A stretch of DNA of 64,000 bases from Argopecten irradians (lineage: Eukaryota; Mollusca; Bivalvia; Pectinida; Pectinidae), in contig NC_091137.1 in the NCBI RefSeq assembly GCF_041381155.1, positions 23,915,655 through 23,979,654 on the forward strand, in the 5' to 3' direction. Both the position numbers and the translations under genes were made by a program. The notes beneath the pieces were generated by a model. The model was not told where the DNA came from and made no database searches. It was given only the letters and a program-made list of their open reading frames with translations. Every line of letters starts with the position of its first letter. Within the stretch, counting starts at the first letter, position 1. Below, piece by piece: positions 46,957-60,411 of the stretch.

Positions 46957-49099
46957 ATTCAGATACTTTCACAATGTTTATCCTCGTATGGTGTATACAA
47001 CCCGACACTTCCCCGATGTTTACCCTCGTATGGTGTACACAACACGACATATACCCAATGTTTATCCTCGCATGGTGTATACAACCCGACACTTACCCGA
47101 TGTTAACCCTCGTATGGTGCATACAACCCGACACTTCCACGATGGTAACCCTCGTATGGTGTATTCAATCCGACACTTTCCCAATGTTTACCCTTGTATG
47201 GTGTATTCATACAACCCGACACTTCCCAAATGTTTACCCTCGTATGGTGTATACATGTACAACCCGACACTTCCCAGATGTTTACTCTGGTATGGTGTAT
47301 TCAATCCGACACTTTCCCAATGTATTACCTCGTATGGTGTATACAACCCGACACTTACCCGATATTTACCCTCGTATGGTGTATACAACCTGACACCTCC
47401 CCGATGTTTAATATCATATGGTGTACACAAAACGACACTTCCCCAATGTTTACCCTCGTATGGTGTATACAATTCGCCACTTTTCCGATATTTAATCTCG
47501 TATGGTGTATACAACCCGACACTTTCCCGATGTTAACCCTCGTATGGTGTATTCAATCCGCCACTTTCCCAATGTTTACCCTCGTATGGTGTATACATAA
47601 ATAACCCGACACTTTCACGATGTTTACCCTCGTATGTTGTATACAACCCGACACTTCCCCAATGTTTACCCTCGTATTGTGTATACAACCCGACACCTCC
47701 CCGATGTTTGATATCATATGGTGTACACAACATGACACTTTCCCAATGTTTACCCTCGTATGTAGTATACAATTCGCCACTTTTCCGATGTTTAATCTCG
47801 TATGGTGTATACAACCCGACACTTTCCCGATGTTAACCCTCGAATGGTGTATACAACCCGACACTTTCCAGATGTTTACCCTCGTATGGTGTATACAACC
47901 TGGCACTTCCCCAATGTTTACCCTCGTATGGTGTATACAACCCGACACCTCCCCGATGTTTAATATCATATGGTGTACACAATCCGACACTTCCCCAATG
48001 TTTACCCTCGTATGGTGTATACAATTCGCCACTTTTCCGATGTTTAATATCGTATGGTGTATACAACCCGACACTTTCCCGATGTTAGCCCTCGTATGGT
48101 GTATACAACCCGACCCTTTCCAGATGTTTACCCTCGTATGGTGAATACAACCCGACACTTCCCCAATGTTTACCCTCGTATGATGTATACAACCCGACAC
48201 TTCCCCTATTTTAACCCTCGTATGATGTATACAACCCGACACTTCCCCAATGTTTACCCTCGTACGATGTATACAACCCGACACCTCCCCGATTTTAACC
48301 ATCGTTTGTTGTATACAACTCGACACTTCCCCCATTTTAACCCTCGTATGATGTTTACCCTCGTTTGTTGTATACAACCGACACTCCCCTGATGTTTACC
48401 CTCATATGATGTATACAATTCGCCACTTTTCCGATGTTTAATCTCGTATGATGTATACAACCCGGCACTTTCCCGATTTTAACCCTCGTATGTTGTATAC
48501 AACTCGACACTTCACCAATGTTCACCCTCGTTTGTGGTATACAACCGACACTCCCCCGATGTTTACCCTCGTATGATGTATACAATTCGCCACTTTTCCG
48601 ATGTTTATTCTCGTATGATGTATACAACCCGACACTTCCCCAGTGTTTATCCTCGTTTGTTGTATACAATCCGACACTTCCCCAATGTTTACCCTCGTTT
48701 GTTGTATGCAATCCGACACTTCCCCAATGTTTACCCTCGTTTGTTGTATACAACCGACACTTCCCCAATGTTTACCCTCGTTTGTTGTATACAATCCGAC
48801 ACTTCTCCAATGTTTACCCTCGTTTGTTGTATGCAATCCGACACTTCCCCAATGTTTACCCTCGTTTGTTGTATACAACCGACACTTCCCCAATGTTTAC
48901 CCTCGTTTGTTGTATACAATCCGACACTTCTCCAATGTTTACCCTCGTTTGTTGTATACAACCGACACTTCCCCAATGTTTACCCTCGTTTGTTGTATAC
49001 AACCGACACTTCCCCAATGTTTACCCTCGTTTGTTGTATACAACCGACACTTACCCGAACTGACACTTCCTTCATGTTTGCTTTCGTATAATGCACACC
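46957..49099. repeat. Minisatellite of about 50 units, period about 42 nt
   Basis: Units contain ACACTTCCCCAATG, TTTACCCTCGTATGG and TGTATACAAC. Early units are mostly 42 nt (14 codons), so several frames on both strands stay open for up to 274 codons; later units are often 41 nt and carry CGTTTGTTG in place of CGTATGGTG. A higher-order pattern is visible: the variant ACCTCCCCGATGTTTAATAT occurs near 47394, 47694 and 47946, about six to seven units apart. No start context, splice sites or poly(A) signal support a gene. Confidence 0.9.
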
Positions 49100-49159
49100 C
49101 TCCGCAGCCCTACAAAGATTTATAGACAAAATATTCAATGAGAAAGATGTAGAGTATAG

Positions 49160-49323
49160 ATATTAAACAAGTAGCTAGGGAGATCTGTTATGATGTGCAG
49201 ATATTAAACAAGTAGCTAGGGAGATCTGTTATGATGTGCAGATATTAAACAAGTAGCTAGGGAGATCTGTTATGATGTGCAGACATTAAACAAGTAGCTA
49301 GGGAGATCTGTTATGATGTGCAG
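49160..49323 (+). repeat. 41-nt tandem repeat, four copies
   Basis: Unit ATATTAAACAAGTAGCTAGG plus GAGATCTGTTATGATGTGCAG minus the last overlap; copies at 49160, 49201, 49242 and 49283, almost identical (one ATATT to ACATT change). Confidence 0.9.
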
Positions 49324-50237
49324 ACGGATATTACTGGAAGCCACAAGGATGAAAGATTTCTGGGACATGCTCATGAAATTGTCAACAATATTTCAATACC
49401 ATAAGCAAATGTCTTTGCTATTTTTATGTCGTTACCTTGGTGATGTGTTTAGTATGTAGCGACAGGTGTTTTCTGATTATCGTCATCATTGAGAGCCAGG
49501 ATGGATGTTTTAGTGAATGGTCGCTGTTTAATCAATGCTGTGTTTGTGTACCAAGCGTAAGTACCTGAGTACTTTGGGGGAGAGCAATAAACACTATTCA
49601 TTCCATAGAAAATATTCGTCTGTTCGAGATGGTTACATAATGCCAATGGGATAGGTAAATCCACAGAATCAGCAACAACCATCGCGTGAAAATGTGTGAC
49701 CTAATCAGTATAGCAGTGTTTGTAATATTGCACTGAATGTGTTTACTTGAACTTTTGACCAATGTTTAACTGTTTACATACACTATGACATGTAGGACCA
49801 GATGTGATGCTAATCAGGTTCTGTATACAGCATGCAAGTTTTTGGTCGTTACATCAGAACGCCCAGAGCTTGCACAATGTAAGTTAATAAGACGATTCAT
49901 TTGAATAGCACAAATTTATGTTATTAATTTTGCTGTTCAAAATACACCTAGTTGTGTATCAATCAGAGATTTGAACAATGTACATGTATTATGATACATA
50001 CGCTACATTTCGTAAGAGATTGCGCTATGACAAAGAGACACAAAAAGCCGCAGTCTCCCAAACAAACTAAGCATTGCATTCAGAAGGGACCGCCCTTGTA
50101 TGGCCTTAACTGTCAATAGGACATTATATAACCAACTTACCAAAAAATCTCTTATTAATAAGGCAGCATAATTATGAGCCCTGGAACTTTAAATAGTGTT
50201 TGATGAAAGTTTAATATTATAGTACATTCCCTCCTTT
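49324..50237. other. Non-coding region
   Basis: No feature I can support. Confidence 0.4.
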
Positions 50238-51142
50238 AAGGATGTATTCTTCTGAGGTTTCAGTCCCGTTGAAGTCTCGTTTCGACAAAGATCAAAGAAG
50301 TTATGAGATTTTCAAATATATTTTATCAATATCTGTAGCAAGTTACCAGATGCAAATTTTGTCAAAAAATTACATTTCTATTTTCAGTAGATTTTTTATA
50401 CAGGGATTTTAAGAAATGGCCCATTTGATCATCACTGCACCAGCATTTTTAGCTGTATCGAGCTAATTTTTGCTGTTAATCTTTACTAGGTTCGTGGTCA
50501 TTATTACGTGACGTGATAACGCTTTTGTCACTTTATTTTTACATTTCATGGTAATTTGAGCACTTTTATTTTTTACTCTAAAATACTGAAAAATAACACA
50601 TATTCAAATGGGGCAAAAAAGTAAGCACACTGACCCCCCATTTTTCTGCCTAATTTAGAAAGAACAACCCATTCCCTATTGATATGCAAAATATTAACAA
50701 AAGTTTAATACCACAACTGTTCTATAAAGGGTTAAATTTGGCAAAAATGGCTGAAAATGGTGTATTTTGTAGCTCAAAATCAAGGGGAAGGGGTAGCATA
50801 TGTTGTTATTCTGAGAAAGATGAGTCTTATTAATCAAAACTTGTTTATTTTTAAAGAAGACTACAGGAAAATAAATTCTTCAAACTTCCATACATATCAA
50901 ACATCTCATTAGGAAATTATGGCTTTAAACTCTTGTGTATATGGTCAAAACGGCAAAAATCCCAAAAAATCTAAGATTTTGTCAACTTGGTATCTTCGAG
51001 TGACAGTAGCTCAAAAACAAGCACACCGTCATATTTTTTCTTCCATTTTCTTGTATGGTATGAACTCCTATTTCCAAAAATCTATATAAGAAAAAAAGTT
51101 TAATACAAAAAAAATTTGACTTCTCAGAGGTGTACATCCTTT
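50238..51142. mobile_element. Inverted-repeat element (905 bp), AAGGATGTA ends
   Basis: AAGGATGTATTCTTCTGAGG at the left and, inverted, AAGGATGTACACCTCTGAGA at the right. The inside is AT-rich without a coding frame. The flanking bases are TTT/TTA, and no clear target duplication beyond a possible TA is visible. Confidence 0.65.
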
Positions 51143-54100
51143 ACACAAAAAATGTGTCATTACGATACGAATCGTTCACGATTCTTTAATTCGGTTCCCG
51201 TATCCTGCGTTTGTTCACATTTCCTTTCAACATGACCGATTTCACCCCATCTAGATAATGTTAAAATTAACGACGTTATGTAGGGAGAAGACAATAGCTT
51301 AATCTTCTGTCGTAAACAATACCTTGAAGTTTACATGATGGTATGAGATCGTGTACAGAATACCACCAACACTAACCAATCGAGTTCCTATCACGGTAAT
51401 CTAAGTGCTAGGCAACCCGTTCTCAAGGATATACATCAGCGTTTTTTAGATGCTTGAACTTAGCTAATTTGTCAAGCATTTGTACCTTGTTTTACAAGCT
51501 TAAGATGGATCTTCAAAAAATAACTTAGGCATATCAAGGAGATTAAGGAAGCCTGTTAGTGAGTCATTTTGTTTCGGTAAAGGTTTGCTGTTCTTTCTGA
51601 TAGCCACTTAAAAATTAAAATGATCAAAAGGAGAAATTATTTTTAGTCTTCATATAAACTTACTGTACTTCTCGAAATTTACGCGAGCAAGACAATTTCA
51701 CAAATACGCGACAGCCAAAATTGTGAATTTCCCACTACATTTTGTTATGCAATTTGTACTCCTGGAGCTAAGACAAGAAACCTCGCTTTGACCTCCTCCT
51801 ATTACTGCTTTGGAAAACCATGTTGTTGGATCTACCAATACAGATATTAATGAAGTACAGCGTTATCGAACTCAAAGAATGGAATCTCTTAGACGAGCTA
51901 CATTCCTTACCCATCGAAATTTCCTTGTCTGACATAGTGTTCATATCCGAAATACGATACAACTTCAAACCCATCCCTTACCATATCCCAGCTCATTATA
52001 AACATCTTGGTGAATCGATCCCATACGAACACTGGGACTTCTGTTACATTTAACTTAACCCTTTCAGTTAAAATTGTAACAAAACAATCCACTATGTAAT
52101 CGGGTTTTATATTGGCCTATTAAATCACCATAATTTATGAACGCCCTCCGTTGTATGACATATGTTGTTTGTGGTGAATGCGTATGTATTTTGGGAGATT
52201 GCGGCATGATCATGTTGTGTTGCCTTGTGATATTGGAAACATAGTGAAGCATGCTGCCAAATACTGGGAACAACTCACCCCTTCCAGTCAAATTACCGTG
52301 GAATAAATGCCCCACTCTTTTGATACTGCGTGTTCAGCAGAGACATACAGGAACCACGTTTCCAAAGACCAAGCTGTGCCTCTCCCAAGAAACGGAACCG
52401 AGAACCTTCTCAAAGGGATAAGCGCCCATCCCAAACCCAGAAGTGAAAGGTATCAGCGAGACAAAAAAGGAGGAAAGGAAAGAAAATACAACGTCCTGTT
52501 ATAGTCGCCTTTTAGGATCATGCAATGGACACAATAATTGCAGTTATTATAACATAGACAGACCTAAGTATGGCGGACTAAGTGCCATCCCTACCAATAT
52601 AAATATAGTTCAATAAAATCAGATTTCTCCACCCCTCTCCCCCATTAACAATCAAACTTCCTACTCCTAACATTCAATCTAGCTAAGTAGTCTTGCAACA
52701 CAGACAGCGTTATTACAGCACTGTTCACGCAATACACCGGCAAAAAGTACAAAGGTTGTCATGGTAACAGCACATAAATAACTGCGATAAACCTGCAGTG
52801 CATGTTACAATCCCAGCTGTCACGTGACACTGTTCTCTCAATGAAAAATAATATATAGTGTCATGTGTCATTATATCATATGAGTCCTGATTGATATTTG
52901 ATACAGTTTGTGTGCATTAATGTAATATTTACAAGACAAATTGATGCCTTGTTTTAATAAACCATGTATACATTATAACGTGCACGCACTTGCATGAAGC
53001 ACTCAAAGTACAATTTAAAGTATCGTTGTGTGAAAGTACAGATACCTTTATATAGTATGTTAAAGAGCAGAATGACGTTACACTGTGTTAGCACGTTTCA
53101 GATATCGGCAATGATCTTACGCCGGCTATTGTTGTTGGGATACGACGTATGGAGATGAATTACTGATTTTATGAATGCTTGACGTGCAACAAATTGTGGT
53201 GGCTGCCGAAAGTTTGACGTCAGTGTTATGTTAATTCTGTACAATAAACTAAACAGTTCCAATTTGGATCCCAGACACCAATTACGTAAACCTCGCCGCC
53301 TCCCTCCTCTGATGCGGAGAAATCAACACAAGTTTATGTAACAGTTATATAATTTCTTTATCTCCCGACTATACTACACATACTGAGTACGCAGACTGTT
53401 ACAGTGAACATGTAGTACATGAACAGATGCTTTACATGTCAGTCTGTGGCATTCTGTAGATACACATGGTACTTGGTAGACTAGCCACTAGACTCTACGT
53501 TTTTGATAAGATTCTAGATTATCTTCCCTATAGTAACTTGCATATCGCCAAGACAAAACTTATCAAGCAAATTGTAAGTAATTGTTTTAATATTCAAAAG
53601 ACTGGCCAGTCTAGGTAAGTAACGTGATATTGTGACAAAGACATGTATTACTACAAGGTTGTCACGTGGTGCAATAAGTAAAGCTACATTGTATAATCCA
53701 CGTGTTGCCACGTGGTACTTCGGAATAGTCACATGGTTCAATGGAATAGTCACATGGTACTGTAGAATAGCAGCATGATACTGTGAAATAGTCACGATAT
53801 ACTCCGGAGTAGTCACATGACACTGTTGTCAGATGGTACTGTGAAATAGTCACATACTGGTCTGCAACGATATACATTAGAATTGTCATGCGTTGTGATA
53901 TCTGTGTACAGTTGGACTGGGAACTGTGGAGTAGTCGAGTGATACTGAGATTACTGTCGTCGGTATCGCATCCCCATAGTACAATGTACCATTCGATGTA
54001 CTATCAATGGCATCACACCACTATAGTATGCCAATACTTTGCCTCTAGTAATGTGCTGTTATATGGGTGACACCTGAATGGTGCCACAGACTAATGTGAT

Positions 54101-57100
54101 GTACTAGTAGTAGACATACTAAGAAATAAGAATTATTATTACTGGTATAAAGCTTTGATTTAGTGACGTGCAACCTGATTTAGTCACATACGTGTACCAC
54201 AGTAATTTAATGAGTTCCTGTCATGCAACGGAGTTGCGTGATACGGTTACATGACAGTATGTAATGTTTACACAGCGTTGTACTATACTATTATGGTAGT
54301 AACAGGATCTTCTAGTCTTCGCTACTTTGATGAAAATACCGAAGATGATTGAATGAAGCCACGACGTCTACTCCTTTGCTATAATAACTGGTAATATGCT
54401 AGCTGATACTAGGTGTTTGATCTTGTGTAATGTTCACTGTGGCAGACAGTCATGGGAACATCGCGTTCCCCCCAGGAACGTTCAGATCTGTATACAGTAC
54501 TACATACTATACATGGTAAAATATGTTACAACGCAAACACATCCCAACGATTCCTGTGATATACGTTCTTGTTATACCATCGAGATTTTAGCTGCCAGGA
54601 AAGTTTCCGTATAGATTCCCTTACTAGCCTCGGTTTGATCTGTGAATTCCGATATGATATAGTGAGATATTCTCTAACCAGCATTATCAGCCATCCAGGA
54701 ACTTCAAAAAAGGGAATCTGCGACAGGACAATCTTGTTATAACATGCTTATGTAAAATGATTGGGACATTGAAAGAGATTTGACATTGAAGAAGACACGT
54801 GGAAGCCGATCCTTTTCCGAGTTTCCTTGTCCATTTTTTTAATACTTCAGACGGGTATGAAAAAAAACATTCTTGGGATACCGGCTTCTTACAATGTATG
54901 TCACCAAAGATCTAACTCTTAGCTGCCGTGTGGCAGCAGCAAAGTCCGGGTACACATCGTGATGATAGTTATTGATTAGTAAGGAACAGAGAAAACTAGC
55001 TTCATGTGGTGAGAGGAAAGGGTGGTTGACAGTTACTTGACACTGTTAACAGTTGGATGATATAACAGATTGTGTTTTTGTAAGACTATATTGTATATAC
55101 AGTATATCATTTTTCCATGTGCGTTTGCCAATATCAACATCTCTTGTTTGTGGTTTATCTGTCGCACCACAGTAACCGACGAGAAATTCTTCAATATAAG
55201 CCATTATATGATGGAATTAGGGATTACATACATGAAAATGTGAGAATATGCCAATACATGTATCTGTGGGTAAGCTTGATAGGGGCTTTGGTTTCAAAAC
55301 TAGGTTTTGATTGAAATTGATGTTGGCAGTTACAGGTATAAGAAGTTTAGAAAGGTTTTGAGGATGGTTGTATGTAGGATAATGTAGGTTTAACACTAAT
55401 AATGTATTGCATTGTTTACTAGTGATGAAAAACTTCTTGTTTGGAGGAACCGTTTACAGATAGAAAAATGATGTCAGCAAATCCTGTATCGGGAAGATCT
55501 GCATGTGCAATGTAGTACATTTATATAGTACATCGTTTACACGTGCATATAAAATGTATACACGGTCTCGTGAGCATGTGCCTTAGATTACAGTGTTGAT
55601 ATTACAGTTAATTCTGTATCACAACAATGCCGGCACATGTATCAGAGATGGTAAATTGTTAATTTCTACAATAACAGGCGCGTATCACTTAGGGGAGGGG
55701 TATAATGGGGAGAGTGTTGTAGACATGATTGCGGTGTCTGTCAGATAATCCGATACACGGATGATTTTAAGTAATTTTCACATTAACATACCACAGCTGG
55801 TAGTCAAACAAGGACGCAGTTTTTGTAACATTTTCCCCAAGGACTTTGATTGGAATGCAGATTTGTGTACATGTACTTTACATATGTGCTTGTACACGTT
55901 AGATGGCGTATTTCATTTTGTATTTAAAAAATGTAACTATTAACCCTGGCTGTTGAAGTTAATCCTATGTATACAATCAGCAAATGATCTTGTAATTCAA
56001 TAAACTGAGACCTTTGCGTGATATCGGCCTCAACACGCTTTATATACATTTTGTATTTTCAGAAACTATTTAAATAGTTTAGGCAATACATACTGTCTCT
56101 ACTCAACTTCCACAAATGTGACTTATACCAGAATGGACTTATATATTCGGAACGGACGGCGGCGATGAAACAGAGGACACTTACTCTTTGGAATGCATGG
56201 TTCTTATAACATTCATTCAGCAAACATCAGCAGATTCCAATTATCTCCAGAGCATCGGAAACTGCTGGGGTTTGTCGAATGATTATAATTATGATAAATC
56301 TGATGTTTTGTAAATCTGCATCATCGGCCGTGTTTGATCGATTTCGAGTTTTGACTATGATTACATGTATGAGTCTGTCGGACCTGGTTATATTTGGACC
56401 CAGCTGAGATAATAAAGATGTCATTTGTCCGATATTCTGCTACTGATGAACCTTACAATGGTTGGATGGGCAGACTGTCTGTTCCCCAAACAGTCGTATA
56501 ATCCCTCTTTGTACTCTTGCTGACAGGGAGGAATTTCTGGATCCTCTAGTAGTCGTAAATATATCATCAACAGGAACACTTAAGTAGTTTTTGACGTAGC
56601 GATTACCAATGCAGTATATTATAGATACTATGTATAGACCGTCTAGTATATAGACTAACAGCTTTAGCCCTCGTAGTCATGATTCATTGTATTTTTCATT
56701 CTGACATGTTGGCTCTTTATTTTCTCACGTGTTCGAGTTATCCCCCTTCATTGTAGCCTTATTTTTCAGCCTGAGGACGGGGACTAAGGATCAATGTTAT
56801 CTGTTGTGAATGTCAGAAATTGTATAGCTTGAATTTCACTTATCTTTTTAAAAATCGAGGATTTGGTGGACAGTTTAATTTCACTGAATTCCTAAGTGGT
56901 CAAACCGATGACAAACTAAGAAAATTGTACGTGGGCGGACACACAACCAAGGGCATCAACCAACGCAATGTCCTTCATTTGTATCACAAATTGACCATTA
57001 CACTTGACCTGTCTGGGCGTTAATAACGGCATTACCATGTTCGGACATGTTTAGGTAATTGCCGAGAAAACTTCAGAGGAAATCGAGCTCTTACAAGTCT

Positions 57101-60100
57101 AATTAGCGGCAGGCCCTATAGCTTAGTCTCCCAGTGTCCATGGTACATTGTCAACTTGAAATTGTTTGATAAACCATGCGGATCTGACGGGTTAGAAGCT
57201 AACCAAGCGTAAGGATGAAAGTTGTGACTGACACAAATGTGTATTGCCGCGAACCATGTATCGATATAATTACGACTAATTGCTTCATATGTGTACTGTT
57301 TACTCGGAGATGGACAACTCGGGACGACCGAAGGTTAAAACATATGTACAAAATGTTACACAACATAGCTTGAATTTTGTAAACATCACATGAGCCTTAC
57401 AATTTTAGTTACAGTCCATACTGCATGTACCGGAACCTGCAGACAATAATAACCTTCATAAAACACTGAGACTCAATTTATACTTCTGTATTTTATTGTG
57501 GTCGGGCATGATTATATGAAATTGACATTCAATTAATAATGGGATTGGATGGGGTATGGTAAAAATCTATAGAGTTTGTCGTTTGTATCTAGCGTTTGGT
57601 GGCTACATTGACAAAAAAACCATGATATTGGCAGATGAATACCAGTTCCCCATTTGTTTGATTACGTTTTCCCGACAAAAAACTATCAACCAGTGACCAG
57701 TGCTTGACAACTGTTTACATGAGTCCCAAACTTGTTCGTGGATTGTGAAAAACACCTTAACCACTATGCTAAAATTGTCACAGGTCAACGCATCTATTTG
57801 TTTTTCTTTCGGGTTTTGAACAACTTCCGTCTTTTTTTCTATGTACTTTTCTTTTTTTAGTGTCTCCTTGCAATCCGTCTCCGCATAGATTAGTGCGAAA
57901 GAGTGAGAAAGCTACAAATAAACCGCTCGATGTTCTGTATCGGATGCTTTCTCTGTACTGTGAATGGTCTATTAGATCTATACTGGTGGTTTGAGGGGTG
58001 TAAAACTCTTAATACCTTACAGTCTGAGGATGATGGTACGTAACGTGTACCGCCTGATTGCAGCCTGAGTGATTGGTGTAGACAAGTGATGGCCGACACC
58101 CACGGTACCTTGTTAAACCTATGATGCTTTCTAGCTAGTTGAAAACCTCCCTGGATAAAAGATAATGAGTTCCAGGTATATTGTCCATTAGAGAATGATT
58201 GAAGGAATGTTTGGGGAACATGATTAGACATCACCTGTCCCCAACACCAAGCTGTAAACAATTGGATTTATTATTTTTGTTTACACGTTGTTTAAATGAT
58301 CATCACCACGTGTAGACTTTAAATACGTCTGGACTCCACTGTCTCAGTGCCTAATTAGACGTGTTCGAATATTATATTACGTTTCCTATTACGCTTCCTT
58401 GTGGATAATGACGTGTCCACATGTTGCATTGCGTGTCATTGTGTATCAGGCGTCTTATGTGACGCTTCATGCCTCCTTCTGATTTGTATGTGTGCGTATG
58501 CCTTATTATAGGTCGCAGTGTCTTAGAAGAAGTTCTGGTGTACAATGACATCCGCTGATTTTTCATTTAATTGTCTATTTTTTCAATACAGTATATGCTC
58601 TATTTTAACATGTGTCATTTTGTCACGCGATGTGCCATGATGTCCCCATATGTCCATGTGTCTCGTCATATCAGTAAATATACGTGGCACGTGTCTCTTG
58701 ATTTCTAGTCCCTCATCACTTATGTTGCGTGCCCCAGCGTCCCCTAGAATCCGGTTATCACTACTTATCATGTTAGCGTGGGATCCTATCTCATCAATGA
58801 GCCATACGGGTATAATATTGATGTTGGCTGAAGCCCAATACTCTGCAAGGAGATTTCTACAACATGTCCGACTGATGTCATTAATTTCTACAGCCTCCGG
58901 ACAGCTGCTAACGGCTATAACTCGCTGACCATATGTCCTGACCAGCACATGGTCAGAGCACACGTGCTATAGATTAAGTAATGGTTACAGCTGCTTGCCT
59001 TGTCCGTCTGACCAACTTATACTCATAGTACCAAAAAATGTTTGGGAAGGGAGGTAACTCTATCGTCCTTCGCGAAGAAGAAACTGTTGACCCGGTCAGT
59101 TACGTTTGAAGTTAGATTTAAAACATCGAACACTAAATGAAGGGATTAAAAGTAGTACTCTACTAGGTAAATAATTAATCGGCAAGTTAATTAATTCTGC
59201 AGTATTAATATTACAATCTTATGTGTAAAGATTAAATGTACATGTGATTGGTGCATGATGTAAATTCCTAGGAGCATATATTTGCTTCCTTATATATTTG
59301 CTATATAAAAACAGACGAGGAAGCATCGTAATATACTGTACATAATTGCTTGTAAAATGTTATTCATCCAATTTACTTCTACACTGTTGACAACTGCATA
59401 CAGCGAACTACTAGTAAATCCATGCACTGCGCAAATAGTATCAGTTATCACTTTCTCTTGATCACGAACAACACGAGTACGCCACCTCAGTGTTGACAAG
59501 TACGTGTCACTTTTTGATCAATAGCGCCAAGTACAAAACGTATATTGGGTTGGGATTCCGTATGTATGATGTTAATTAATTTTTTGGAAGATGACAGATA
59601 AGACTGTAATTGATATGCCTACCGATCCTACAGTATAATATAGGCGAGTGATAGACTCCCCACACACTAAAACCAGAGAGGCAGACTCGTATCAAAGATC
59701 AAAGCTATTCTACAATCTATTCTCCCCTCCTTGGTTCTCAATTTTAAAAAAGGAATGATGTAAATAGAAAATTGTTATTGGAAAAGGTACACCGTGGCTA
59801 GTTAGTGCGCGTATCGCGTTCATTGCATATATGCCAATTAAATGTTATTCTTAAACGCTAAACAGGCGATACACTGGTTTTGTAACCAATAGTAGAACAT
59901 TACCCACAAGGAAATTCCATTTCAATACTAGTTTGCGCCATCCCGGATACTCAAAAGGTTATTCATAACAACAGTGATGTGATATCGAGGATGAGTTTGG
60001 GCATAAAGTGTTGATAACTTGGCATGTTAGGGGCATCATCTACAAACAAGCTTTTATTGATTCAATGCTCACGCTTGTTTGTTTGTTTGATTATTTGTTT
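51143..60100. other. Mostly unique non-coding region
   Basis: Apart from the 21-nt repeat at 53704 I find no exon with matching splice sites. Open frames at 51770-52090 and 57890-58963 exist on both strands but have no recognisable protein or exon borders. Confidence 0.4.
53704..53850. repeat. Degenerate 21-nt tandem repeat
   Basis: Recurring GGAATAGTCACATGGTACTG-like units with period about 21 nt, many substitutions. On the minus strand they read as a heptad-like YHVTIPK pattern, which is a repeat effect. Confidence 0.6.
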
Positions 60101-60109
60101 TTGTTTTTA

Positions 60110-60165
60110 GTTTGTTTGTTTGTTTGTTTGTTTGTGTGTGTGTGTGTGTGGGGGGGGGGGGGGGG
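60110..60165 (+). repeat. Compound microsatellite (TTTG)n(TG)n(G)n
   Basis: TTTG repeats run into TG repeats and then a run of about 16 G. Confidence 0.9.
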
Positions 60166-60334
60166 TCTACGGTTTTTTTCCAAACCTGTCGTGTTTTGCT
60201 GTCTCATCAGCCGTCCTTTACGTTTTTTGATAATGAAATGTCTGGCCAATTAGTATAGTGTCGTAAGGACACAATTGACTCGGTATACCAATTAGTGTAT
60301 CTCTGTATATTAATTAGCGTATCTTCTATTACAG

Positions 60335-60411
60335 GTATGGCGAGTGACGTGCTACCAAGGACACTGGGTCTTCCCTAGGGGGAGCCACCTTCTGACCGAA
60401 CATAACCGAAG
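60335..60411 (+). other. Candidate small exon, coding status unclear
   Basis: Acceptor CTATTACAG and perfect donor CGAAG-GTAAGG enclose 77 nt. One frame is open (VWRVTCYQGHWVF...) starting in phase 0; the frame that would continue gene 4 exon 1 meets TGA after three codons. It may be an untranslated or alternative exon. Confidence 0.25.

Noticed and set aside
46836..49125. Many frames of 60-274 codons on both strands in the 42-nt minisatellite
   Set aside because: All frames are open because the unit has no stops and a length divisible by three; later units break frame and there are no gene signals.
46957..49323. CRISPR-like array
   Set aside because: The repeats are head-to-tail without unique spacers and the window is clearly eukaryotic.
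51768..52315. Overlapping frames on both strands with fairly protein-like composition
   Set aside because: No family recognised, frames conflict, no splice sites or start context; could be a decayed element but I cannot support it.
57890..58261. 123-codon minus-strand frame
   Set aside because: No recognisable domain, no splice signals, and composition unlike the real exons in this window.
58583..58963. Frames of 126 codons (minus) and 92 codons (plus) over the same DNA
   Set aside because: Both strands are open, neither gives a recognised protein, and I see no exon borders that match either frame.
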